Made by a program: the position numbers and the translations under genes. DNA of 5,148 bases from Novosphingobium sp. Its GTDB lineage: Bacteria; Pseudomonadota; Alphaproteobacteria; Sphingomonadales; Sphingomonadaceae. The notes below the pieces were generated by a model. It saw only the letters and a list, made by a program, of their open reading frames with translations, was not told the origin of the DNA and searched no databases. Below, piece after piece: positions 1-5,148 of the stretch. The DNA is taken from contig JAIXYF010000470.1 of the NCBI GenBank assembly GCA_027490345.1, positions 1-5,148 of the forward strand, in the 5' to 3' direction. Positions within the stretch are counted from its first letter, which is position 1, and the number at the start of each line of letters is the position of its first letter.

Positions 1-1343
1 GCGACAACGGCAAAGCCCTTGCCGGCATCGCCTGCGCGCGCCGCTTCGACCCCGGCATTGAGCGCCAGAAGGTTGGTCTGGAAAGCAATGGAATCGATCA
101 GGCCAATGATCCGGTCGATCTCCTGCGAGCTGCGTTCGATCGCGCCCATGGCCGCCATCGCTTCGCTCACCAGATCGCCGCCTGCCGCTGCATCCTGGGT
201 GGCAAGGCCGATTTCGGCTGCCACTTCGCGAGTGCGGCCAGCGGTGGCCGAAACCAGCCCGCCAACCTGCTTCATGGCCGCGCTTGATTCCTCGACACTG
301 GCGGCCTGGTTCTGGTTGCGGGCAGCCAGATCTGCGGCGGCGGAGCGGATTTCGGCCGCGCCGTTATTGACGCTGGCCGCGCTGGTGCCGACGCGGGCTA
401 TCACGCTGTCGAGCCGCCCGGCAGCATCGTTGTAGGCGGCGCGCAGAGCTTCGTATTCTTCCGGGAAGGCGGGTTCGATGCGGTGCGCGAGATCGCCTTC
501 GGCCAGCTGGCCCAGCGCGCTGCCCATCGCAGCAACGACATGGGCCTGCTTTTCGGCGGCTTCCTGCTGGTTGCGGGCCACGCCGCGAAACACTTCGATG
601 GCGCGGGTCATCTCGCCAATCTCGTCGGCGCGGTGCACGTCGCAGCGGCCTGTTGCAAGATCACCGGCGGCCATGTCGCTCATCACTTGCGCGGTACTCG
701 CCAGCGGATCGAGCACATGGCGGCCGAGCAGGCGCATGGCATAGAGGATCATGCCAACCAGCAGGAACGTGGCCAGCACCATGGCTGCCATCATGGCCAT
801 GGCAAGCGTTCTTGCGCTGCCGATGAATGCGAAACGGGCCGCGTCGGCCTTCGTTGCCAGCGCCAGAATGGCGGTGCGCTGCCGGGTGAAAATGCTGCTC
901 AGCTTTGCCGCGCTGGCCTGTGCGGCGGCGGCATCGCCGCGCACGGCAGCCGGGATCAGCACGGTGTTGGTTTCGGTCCAGAACGCATCGGCCTCTTGCG
1001 TCGCAGCCCCGCGCAACTCTGCGGCCAGCGCCGGATCGGAAAGCTCTTGCATCCAGCGTGTTTTGCTGGCGCGGTAGTCTTTCTCCAGCCGCGCAAGCTC
1101 TGCGCGGTAGGTTTCAACCTGGCTGATATCGGCGGAAAGCTGCGAAGCCCGCAGCATCGGCTCGGCGATAAAAAGCGGCGCAGGCAGGATATCGGCGACA
1201 AACAGATTGAGGCTGAGGACGCGCGACTGAACGGGCCCGCCAACGCGGACATGATTCACCCCCAGACCGACCAGCAGCAGCACCGCCGCGACGGCACCAG
1301 CCAGCACAGTGCTGCCTCGGCGGCTCTGCGATCGGATGCTCAT
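1..1343 (-). CDS. Methyl-accepting chemotaxis protein, N-terminal 447 residues (C-terminus beyond window edge)
   Basis: This is a transmembrane chemoreceptor that senses a ligand outside the inner membrane and controls the CheA/CheW kinase complex. Reading from the ATG at 1343 gives 447 residues without a stop. Seen in order: a short basic N-terminus; TM1 at about 12-29; a periplasmic, mostly helical sensor domain at about 30-178; TM2 at about 180-203; a HAMP domain at about 204-257 (DPLASTAQVMSDMAAGDL); a second HAMP-like segment at about 271-320 (LAEGDLAHRI); and a coiled-coil signalling region that ends in the conserved hairpin tip FQTNLLALNAGVEAARAG (about 421-438). The sensor domain carries VGGP...ADILPAP (about 34-56), which I recall from a recurrent MCP sensor family with a DILPPP signature. 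The distal methylation helix and any CheR-docking pentapeptide fall outside the window. The start is supported by a good AAGGGGAG ribosome binding site nine bases upstream. The 237-base gap from ribH suggests its own promoter. The ligand is unknown. Confidence 0.95.
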   Translation of the reverse strand, partial: MSIRSQSRRGSTVLAGAVAAVLLLVGLGVNHVRVGGPVQSRVLSLNLFVADILPAPLFIAEPMLRASQLSADISQVETYRAELARLEKDYRASKTRWMQELSDPALAAELRGAATQEADAFWTETNTVLIPAAVRGDAAAAQASAAKLSSIFTRQRTAILALATKADAARFAFIGSARTLAMAMMAAMVLATFLLVGMILYAMRLLGRHVLDPLASTAQVMSDMAAGDLATGRCDVHRADEIGEMTRAIEVFRGVARNQQEAAEKQAHVVAAMGSALGQLAEGDLAHRIEPAFPEEYEALRAAYNDAAGRLDSVIARVGTSAASVNNGAAEIRSAAADLAARNQNQAASVEESSAAMKQVGGLVSATAGRTREVAAEIGLATQDAAAGGDLVSEAMAAMGAIERSSQEIDRIIGLIDSIAFQTNLLALNAGVEAARAGDAGKGFAVV

Positions 1344-1352
1344 AGACTCGTG

Positions 1353-1360
1353 CTCCCCTT
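1353..1360 (-). promoter_or_regulatory. Ribosome binding site of the chemoreceptor gene
   Basis: On the minus strand this reads AAGGGGAG, followed by nine bases and then the ATG at 1343. It fixes the start of the chemoreceptor, which then begins with a short basic stretch directly before the first membrane segment. Confidence 0.7.
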
Positions 1361-1373
1361 GGTGCGGCCCGAT

Positions 1374-1390
1374 TGGTCCTGCGCAGACCA
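1374..1390. repeat. Bulged inverted repeat in the chemoreceptor leader
   Basis: The plus strand reads TGGTCCTGCGCAGACCA. The arms TGGTC(C)TGC and GCAGACCA are perfectly complementary over 8 base pairs apart from one extra C. The repeat lies 13 bases upstream (on the minus strand) of the chemoreceptor ribosome binding site. It could be a dimeric-regulator site or form a leader hairpin if it is transcribed. No known motif is recognised, and chance cannot be excluded at this GC content. Confidence 0.3.
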
Positions 1391-1546
1391 GCCCGAAAAC
1401 GCGTTTAACCTAGAGCGGAGCACCAAAGACTTGAGGCAGAATGACGCAGCATTGCCTAGGGCGGAGTTAACGTTTGCATCGCTGCAGCGCCGCGCCCGGA
1501 GGTCTGCGCGTGCTGTGAGGACACGCCATCGGCATGAGCTTTCGGG

Positions 1547-1581
1547 AAGCGCCGGAGCAGGGCGGGTCTGGCCGAGCGCTT
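1547..1581 (-). terminator. Possible weak hairpin terminator after ribH
   Basis: On the minus strand the arm at 1581-1572 (AAGCGCTCGG, beginning with the last base of the ribH stop) can pair with 1555-1547 (CCGGCGCTT). This gives a 9-bp stem with one bulged T and a 16-nt loop. No U-run follows, so this is not a classic intrinsic terminator. It may be a 3'-end stabilising hairpin, a Rho-assisted end, or nothing. The position directly after the stop codon is the main argument in favour. Confidence 0.25.
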
Positions 1582-2000
1582 CAGCTGAATTTCGTGCGCA
1601 GCGCCAGCAGCGCAAGCGCGGCCTTTGCTGCCTCGCCGCCCTTGTCCTTTTGCGCCGGGTCCGCGCGGACGAGGGCTTGGGCTTCGTTTTCGACCGTGAT
1701 GATGCCGTTGCCGACGGCCATCCCGTCCATCGTCAGCGCCATCACGCCGCGCGCGCTTTCGCCCGCCACGATCTCGAAGTGATAGGTCTCGCCCCGGATG
1801 ACGACGCCGATGGCGACATACCCGTCATACTGGCCGGATTGATCGGCCAGCACGATCGCGCCGGGGATTTCCAGCGCGCCGGGGACGGTGATAACCTCGA
1901 CCTTGTGCCCCTCGGCTTCGAGCGCGGCGCGTGCGCCCGCCACCAGCATGTCGTTGAGGTGGTCATAGAACCGGGCTTCGACGATCAGGAACCTTGCCAT
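1581..2000 (-). CDS. ribH: 6,7-dimethyl-8-ribityllumazine synthase (RibH)
   Basis: RibH is the cytoplasmic enzyme that condenses 5-amino-6-ribitylaminouracil with 3,4-dihydroxy-2-butanone 4-phosphate to give the riboflavin precursor lumazine. The 139-residue protein shows the family signatures: ARFYDHL (9-15), VPGALEIP (39-46), YDGYVAIGVVIRGETYHFEIV (58-78) with the presumed catalytic His74, GNGIITVENEAQA (97-109), and Arg112 plus KDKGGEAA (118-125) near the phosphate site. It is somewhat shorter than the 150-160 residues of many homologues because it starts almost at the first strand. The stretch DPAQKD (114-119) stands where icosahedral enzymes carry GTKAGN, which suggests a pentamer rather than a 60-mer shell (inference). 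The gene starts 6 nt after the ribB stop. A weak AGAG within the last ribB codons sits nine bases upstream of the ATG, so translational coupling is likely. Confidence 0.96.
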   Translation of the reverse strand: MARFLIVEARFYDHLNDMLVAGARAALEAEGHKVEVITVPGALEIPGAIVLADQSGQYDGYVAIGVVIRGETYHFEIVAGESARGVMALTMDGMAVGNGIITVENEAQALVRADPAQKDKGGEAAKAALALLALRTKFS

Positions 2001-2006
2001 GTGCGC

Positions 2007-3275
2007 TTACTCTGCCGTGATCGGCTGTTCGCCGACGATGTTGAGGCCGTAGCCTTCGATGGCCACGATGTTGCGATGCGAATTGGTCAGCAGCACCATG
2101 TCATGAATGCCCAGATCGGCCAGGATCTGTGCGCCGATGCCATAGCTGCGCAAGTCCATGTCGCCGGTGCGGCCTGCGATTTCGGCCTGAAGCCCTTCGC
2201 TGCCGCCGGGCATGAGGAGCACGATCACGCCCGCGCCGGCCTTGCCGATCTCGCTCATCGCGCGCTGCAGGCTGCGCTTGCGCGGGCCGGGCTGGCCCAG
2301 CACATCCGCCAGGATCGAGATGCCGTGCATACGCACCAGGGTCGGCTGATCAGATTGCACCGCACCCTTTTGCAGCACGAGGTGGACGACGCCATCGACC
2401 TTGTTGCGATAGGTGCGGATCGTCCAGTCGCCGCCGTAGTCCGAATGGAACGGCTGCTGATCGATACATTCGACCAGGTGATCGTGGCGGCGGCGATATT
2501 CGATGAGATCGCGGATCGTGCCCATCTTGAGGCCGTGGCGCCGCGCGAAGGGGACAAGATCATCCATCCGCGCCATCGTGCCATCGTCTTTCATGATCTC
2601 GCAGATCACGCCCGAAGGATTGAGCCCGGCAAGGCGCGAAATGTCGACCGCAGCTTCAGTGTGCCCGGCGCGCACGAGCACGCCGCCATCGCGCGCGATC
2701 AGCGGGAACACGTGGCCGGGAGTGACGATATCGTCCCGGGTCTTGGAGGCATCGATAGCGACCGCCACGGTGCGGGCGCGGTCAGCGGCGGAAATGCCGG
2801 TGGTCACGCCCTCGCGCGCCTCGATCGAGACAGTGAAGGCGGTTTCATGGCGCGTGCCGTTGTTGCGCGCCATCAGCTCAAGCCCGAGCTGCTCCGTGCG
2901 CGAACGAGTGAGAGTAAGGCAGATCAGGCCGCGGCCATGCGTGGCCATGAAATTGATCGCATCGGGCGTGGCCATCTGCGCGGGGATGACAAGATCGCCT
3001 TCGTTTTCGCGGTCCTCGTCGTCCACCAGGATGAACATGCGCCCGTTGCGCGCTTCGTCGATGATTTCCTCGATCGGGACGAGGGCCGGGGTATCATCAC
3101 CCTCATCGAGCACGCGTTCGAGCTTGGCCAGCGTATCGGCGGTGGGGTTCCAGCCGGGCAAGCCTGCATCGCGCAGGGTGTTGGCGTGGAGCCCTGCAGC
3201 ACGGGCGAGGCCGGAACGGGACATGCCGCCTTCGATGACGAGGCGGCGGATACGATCGATGAGTTCGCTAGACAT
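2007..3275 (-). CDS. ribB: 3,4-dihydroxy-2-butanone-4-phosphate synthase with N-terminal HTH and degenerate GTP cyclohydrolase II domain (RibB/RibBX type)
   Basis: RibB converts ribulose 5-phosphate into dihydroxybutanone phosphate plus formate, supplying RibH. Of 422 residues, 1-60 look like a Cro/XRE-type helix-turn-helix (MSRSGLARAAGLHANTLRD at 18-36, then WNPTADTLAKLERVL). Residues 67-262 are the synthase, with DDEDRENEGD (85-94), HETAFTVSIE (143-152), GVTTGISAADRA (156-167), TPGHVFPL (185-192), GHTEAAVD (204-211) and ICEIMKDDGT (224-233), so the active site looks intact. Residues 263-422 resemble GTP cyclohydrolase II, ending in YGIGAQILADLGI (378-390), LLTNSHRNIVAIEGYGL (395-411). The three zinc cysteines and the RQEGRGIGL loop are gone (VRMHGISILADVLG and LMPGGSEGL stand in their place), and there is no cysteine after residue 270, so this part should not hydrolyse GTP. 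The start at 3275 is preferred because GAGAA lies nine bases upstream; the in-frame ATG at 3284 directly abuts it. RibH follows 6 nt downstream. Confidence 0.95.
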   Translation of the reverse strand: MSSELIDRIRRLVIEGGMSRSGLARAAGLHANTLRDAGLPGWNPTADTLAKLERVLDEGDDTPALVPIEEIIDEARNGRMFILVDDEDRENEGDLVIPAQMATPDAINFMATHGRGLICLTLTRSRTEQLGLELMARNNGTRHETAFTVSIEAREGVTTGISAADRARTVAVAIDASKTRDDIVTPGHVFPLIARDGGVLVRAGHTEAAVDISRLAGLNPSGVICEIMKDDGTMARMDDLVPFARRHGLKMGTIRDLIEYRRRHDHLVECIDQQPFHSDYGGDWTIRTYRNKVDGVVHLVLQKGAVQSDQPTLVRMHGISILADVLGQPGPRKRSLQRAMSEIGKAGAGVIVLLMPGGSEGLQAEIAGRTGDMDLRSYGIGAQILADLGIHDMVLLTNSHRNIVAIEGYGLNIVGEQPITAE

Positions 3276-3284
3276 GATGATCAT

Positions 3285-3289
3285 TTCTC
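3285..3289 (-). promoter_or_regulatory. Weak ribosome binding site that decides the ribB start
   Basis: The minus strand reads GAGAA here, nine bases before the ATG at 3275 and directly touching the alternative ATG at 3284. This favours the downstream start and a protein beginning MSSELIDR. Confidence 0.45.
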
Positions 3290-3291
3290 AC

Positions 3292-3304
3292 ATCACAATG
3301 TGAT
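3292..3304. promoter_or_regulatory. Perfect inverted repeat upstream of ribB, candidate operator
   Basis: ATCACAATGTGAT is a perfect 6+1+6 palindrome ending 16 bases upstream of the chosen ribB start. A further ATCACA half-site lies at 3319-3324, so TGTGAT-N14-ATCACA is a second, overlapping arrangement. This is not a CRP site, whose half-sites face the other way (TGTGA-N6-TCACA). Binding by a regulator, possibly the HTH domain of RibB itself, is inference. In RNA the same bases could form a 5-bp hairpin next to the ribosome binding site. Confidence 0.4.
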
Positions 3305-3446
3305 TGGCAAGACGTGGCATCACATCTGACTGAGAAAAATCGGGCGTGATTCGGGATTTCGTTGGCAAATCATGATCAAGGGTGGCGGCTGGGTGACACA
3401 TCGCTGCTACATGCCGCTACGGAAAGCGCTAAATTTAATTGAGCGG

Positions 3447-3475
3447 TTGACAACGCTTGTGGCCTGTTCTGTTCT
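3447..3475 (+). promoter_or_regulatory. Candidate sigma-70-type promoter of the TonB-dependent receptor gene
   Basis: A perfect -35 box TTGACA (3447-3452) is followed by a 17-bp spacer and TGTTCT (3470-3475), which matches TATAAT at three of six positions. Transcription would start near 3482 and leave a leader of about 50 nt before the ATG at 3535. The -10 box is weak, which would fit a gene that needs activation or derepression. Confidence 0.5.
3450..3460. promoter_or_regulatory. LacI-like palindrome overlapping the receptor promoter
   Basis: ACAACGCTTGT has perfect ACAA/TTGT arms around CGC and overlaps the end of the -35 box and the spacer. With its flank (TGACAACGCTTGTG) it fits most of the LacI/GalR-family pattern TGWNANCGNTNNCA except the last two bases. 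A second similar half-conserved site, GGAAAGCGCTAAAT, lies at 3421-3434, with its central CG 27 bp upstream. A protein bound here would cover the promoter. No regulator gene is visible in the window. Confidence 0.3.
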
Positions 3476-3520
3476 AGCCGCAGAAGGTCGACCCCCAAAA
3501 ATGATGGGCGCCGCTGAAGA

Positions 3521-3527
3521 GAGAGGA
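3521..3527 (+). promoter_or_regulatory. Ribosome binding site of the TonB-dependent receptor gene
   Basis: GAGAGGA lies seven bases before the ATG at 3535. It supports that start, which yields a protein beginning directly with a signal peptide. Confidence 0.7.
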
Positions 3528-3534
3528 TATTGAT

Positions 3535-5148
3535 ATGAGGGGCAAACTTACCCTGCTGGCAGGTGTGTGCGCAGCAGCTGTTGCGACACCGTCGTTCGCG
3601 CAGAATGCCCAAAGCGCCGGTGCAGGCACCATGCCCGACGTGCAGGAAATCATCGTGACCGCGCAGCGCCAGTCGCAGCGCCTGCAGCAGGTGCCGATCG
3701 CGATCAGCGCCTTCACCAAGGAAAGCCTCGACAAGCAGCAGATTCGCAACCCTTCGGATCTCCAGCTCTCGCTGCCGAACATCACGTTCACCAAGACGAA
3801 CTTCACCTCGTCGAGCTTCACCATTCGCGGCATCGGTGACCTTTGCACCGGCGTCACCTGCGACAGCGCGACCGCCATTCACATCAACGACGCGCCGCTG
3901 TTCGCCTCGCGCCTGTTTGAAGGTGAATTCTACGATCTGCAGCAGGTCGAAGTGCTGCGCGGCCCGCAGGGCACGCTGTTCGGCCGCAACGCAACCTCGG
4001 GCGTGGTCAACTTCCGCACCGCCAAGGCCGATCTCAATGGCTTTGCCGCGTCGGGCGATGCCGAATACGGCAACTACAACTCGGTGCGCGTGCGCGGCAT
4101 GATCAACGTGCCGCTGAGCGACACGCTGGCGGTGCGCGCGGCGGGCTTCTATCTGAAGCGCGACGGTTATACGCTCAACCTGTTCGACAACAGCAAGATC
4201 GACGACCGCGACATGTACGGCATCCGCGGGTCGCTGACCTGGCAGCCGTCGTCCTCGACCACCATCGAACTCATGGGGCAGCACTTCCGCGAGAAGGACA
4301 GCCGCATGCGTATCCAGAAGCAGTATTGCCAGAAGGATCCGACCGGCATTCTGGGCTGCCTCAACACCACGCGCGGCTTCAGCACCACCAACAGCAATGC
4401 GCTGCTTGCCAATATCCTGACCTCGAAGGAATTCTTTGCGATCCGCGGCCTTCCGGCGGCCTTCGCGCTGGGCAGCATCTACGGCCCCAGCGTCTATGGC
4501 AATGCGGTGAACCCGGCCGATCCGCGTGTGGTCAACACCGATTTCAACCCGACCTACTTCACCTCGGAAACGGTGCTGCAGGGCGTGTGGCGGCAGGATA
4601 TCGGCGAAAAGTTCAACTTGCGCCTGACCGGCAACTATCAGCGCACCAAGGTGGATTCGCAGCAGGACTACAACCTCGCGGTGGCCGATCGCTCGACGTA
4701 TGCGGGCGGGCTTGGCGCGCTGGCGGCGGCGGGCGCGGGCCTGCTTGGCCCCGGCCTGCAGACTTATCTGCGCCCGGTTTCTTCGGCGCTCCTGCCGCAG
4801 GGCCCCGGTGGTCCGCTCTGCACCTCGCTTTCCGAACCGACCGGCACGGGCGTGTTCGGCGGCCACAGCACTTGCGCCGCGACGCCGCTTGATTTCGACC
4901 GGTCCAACCAGTCGCAGAACTCGTGGACGGCAGAAGGCGTGCTGACCACCAAGTTCGACGGGCCGATCAACTTCCTGCTCGGCGGTATCTACGGCAAGTT
5001 CAACGTCACCGAGAACAGCTACTACGTGAACTCGTTCGGGCTGGATTACTTCACCGGCGTGGTCGGTTCGTTCTCGTCGCTCGGTGCTGGTGCGCCACCA
5101 TCGTATCTGGGCTCGCCGTTCTTCCGCAACAACGGCGCCACGGCTGAC
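3535..5148 (+). CDS. TonB-dependent outer-membrane receptor, N-terminal 538 residues (C-terminus beyond window edge)
   Basis: This is an outer-membrane beta-barrel transporter with an internal plug, energised by TonB-ExbBD to import a scarce substrate. Reading from ATG 3535 stays open to the last base. Seen: a signal peptide at 1-22 (cleavage after SFA); a linker; a TonB box EIIVTAQR (38-45); a plug domain at about 50-165 containing VPIAISAFTKESL, FTIRGIGDL (95-103) and the hallmark VEVLRGPQGTLFGRNATSG (138-156); then alternating strands and loops of the barrel. The usual family length is about 750-900 residues, so roughly a third is missing. Cysteines occur in close pairs (104/109, 265/275, 429/447), which suggests disulfides in the plug and surface loops. 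The long loop at about 385-452 is rich in Gly and Ala. The sequence is of the large sphingomonad family whose substrates are mostly unknown. The gene is divergent from ribB, with its own promoter. A role in riboflavin uptake is not supported. Confidence 0.95.
   Translation, partial: MRGKLTLLAGVCAAAVATPSFAQNAQSAGAGTMPDVQEIIVTAQRQSQRLQQVPIAISAFTKESLDKQQIRNPSDLQLSLPNITFTKTNFTSSSFTIRGIGDLCTGVTCDSATAIHINDAPLFASRLFEGEFYDLQQVEVLRGPQGTLFGRNATSGVVNFRTAKADLNGFAASGDAEYGNYNSVRVRGMINVPLSDTLAVRAAGFYLKRDGYTLNLFDNSKIDDRDMYGIRGSLTWQPSSSTTIELMGQHFREKDSRMRIQKQYCQKDPTGILGCLNTTRGFSTTNSNALLANILTSKEFFAIRGLPAAFALGSIYGPSVYGNAVNPADPRVVNTDFNPTYFTSETVLQGVWRQDIGEKFNLRLTGNYQRTKVDSQQDYNLAVADRSTYAGGLGALAAAGAGLLGPGLQTYLRPVSSALLPQGPGGPLCTSLSEPTGTGVFGGHSTCAATPLDFDRSNQSQNSWTAEGVLTTKFDGPINFLLGGIYGKFNVTENSYYVNSFGLDYFTGVVGSFSSLGAGAPPSYLGSPFFRNNGATAD

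Noticed and set aside
1404..1470. CtrA-type sites (TTAA-N7-TTAA) for the chemoreceptor
   Set aside because: Two isolated TTAA half-sites occur (1405-1408 and 1467-1470), but neither has the second half at the right distance.
1340..1615. Minus-strand 91-codon frame through the ribH-chemoreceptor gap
   Set aside because: It begins inside ribH and ends in the chemoreceptor start region, has no ribosome binding site seen and no recognisable motif. The composition looks like chance.
2007..2600. Active GTP cyclohydrolase II (bifunctional RibBA)
   Set aside because: The three zinc-binding cysteines and the catalytic Arg loop are absent, and there is no cysteine at all in this half of the protein.
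483..3329. Plus-strand open frame of 948 codons
   Set aside because: It runs antisense across the chemoreceptor, ribH and ribB, has low-complexity His/Arg/Ala-rich composition and no domain. It is a by-product of the codon bias of GC-rich genes.
3276..3534. FMN riboswitch upstream of ribB
   Set aside because: I looked on the minus strand for the conserved RFN core (AGGG...GGCGGT...) and did not see it; the region is only about 250 bases and contains short palindromes instead. A covariance-model search would settle it.
3376..4866. Minus-strand open frame of 496 codons
   Set aside because: It is antisense to the clearly recognisable TonB-dependent receptor, is rich in Arg, Ala and His, and has no family motif.
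3535..5148. Riboflavin-specific TonB receptor
   Set aside because: Adjacency to ribB is divergent and each gene has its own signals; no riboswitch or sequence feature links the receptor to flavins.

Overview
The window is GC-rich DNA that looks like an alphaproteobacterium, most likely a sphingomonad (Novosphingobium/Sphingomonas/Erythrobacter type). The protein styles support this: a TonB-dependent receptor with an EIIVTAQR TonB box, a RibB that carries an N-terminal helix-turn-helix, and a short lumazine synthase of sphingomonad type. The genus assignment is from memory of these families, not from a search.

Layout: bases 1-1343 (minus strand) hold the first 447 residues of a methyl-accepting chemotaxis protein, cut at its C-terminus by the window edge. 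An intergenic gap (1344-1580) has a ribosome binding site, a bulged inverted repeat and a weak hairpin after ribH. Bases 1581-2000 (minus) encode RibH, lumazine synthase, and 2007-3275 (minus) encode a three-part RibB. That protein has an HTH-like N-terminus, an intact 3,4-dihydroxy-2-butanone-4-phosphate synthase and a GTP cyclohydrolase II-like C-terminus without its zinc cysteines. Transcription runs ribB to ribH with a 6-nt gap, so they are very likely co-transcribed. A divergent intergenic region (3276-3534) carries a perfect inverted repeat next to ribB and a TTGACA promoter for the gene on the plus strand. Bases 3535-5148 (plus) encode the first 538 residues of a TonB-dependent outer-membrane receptor, open at the right edge.

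How the genes work together: RibB makes the four-carbon unit (dihydroxybutanone phosphate) that RibH condenses with the pyrimidine intermediate to form 6,7-dimethyl-8-ribityllumazine, the precursor of riboflavin. The two proteins are thus consecutive partners. The GTP-derived branch (RibA, RibD) and riboflavin synthase are not in the window and must be encoded elsewhere, because the local RibA-like domain seems catalytically dead. The chemoreceptor and the TonB receptor have no evident functional tie to riboflavin.

The most interesting point is the HTH-RibB-degenerate RibA fusion, with a perfect palindrome just upstream of its start codon and no recognisable FMN riboswitch. Together these suggest, without proving, an enzyme that may regulate its own operon.
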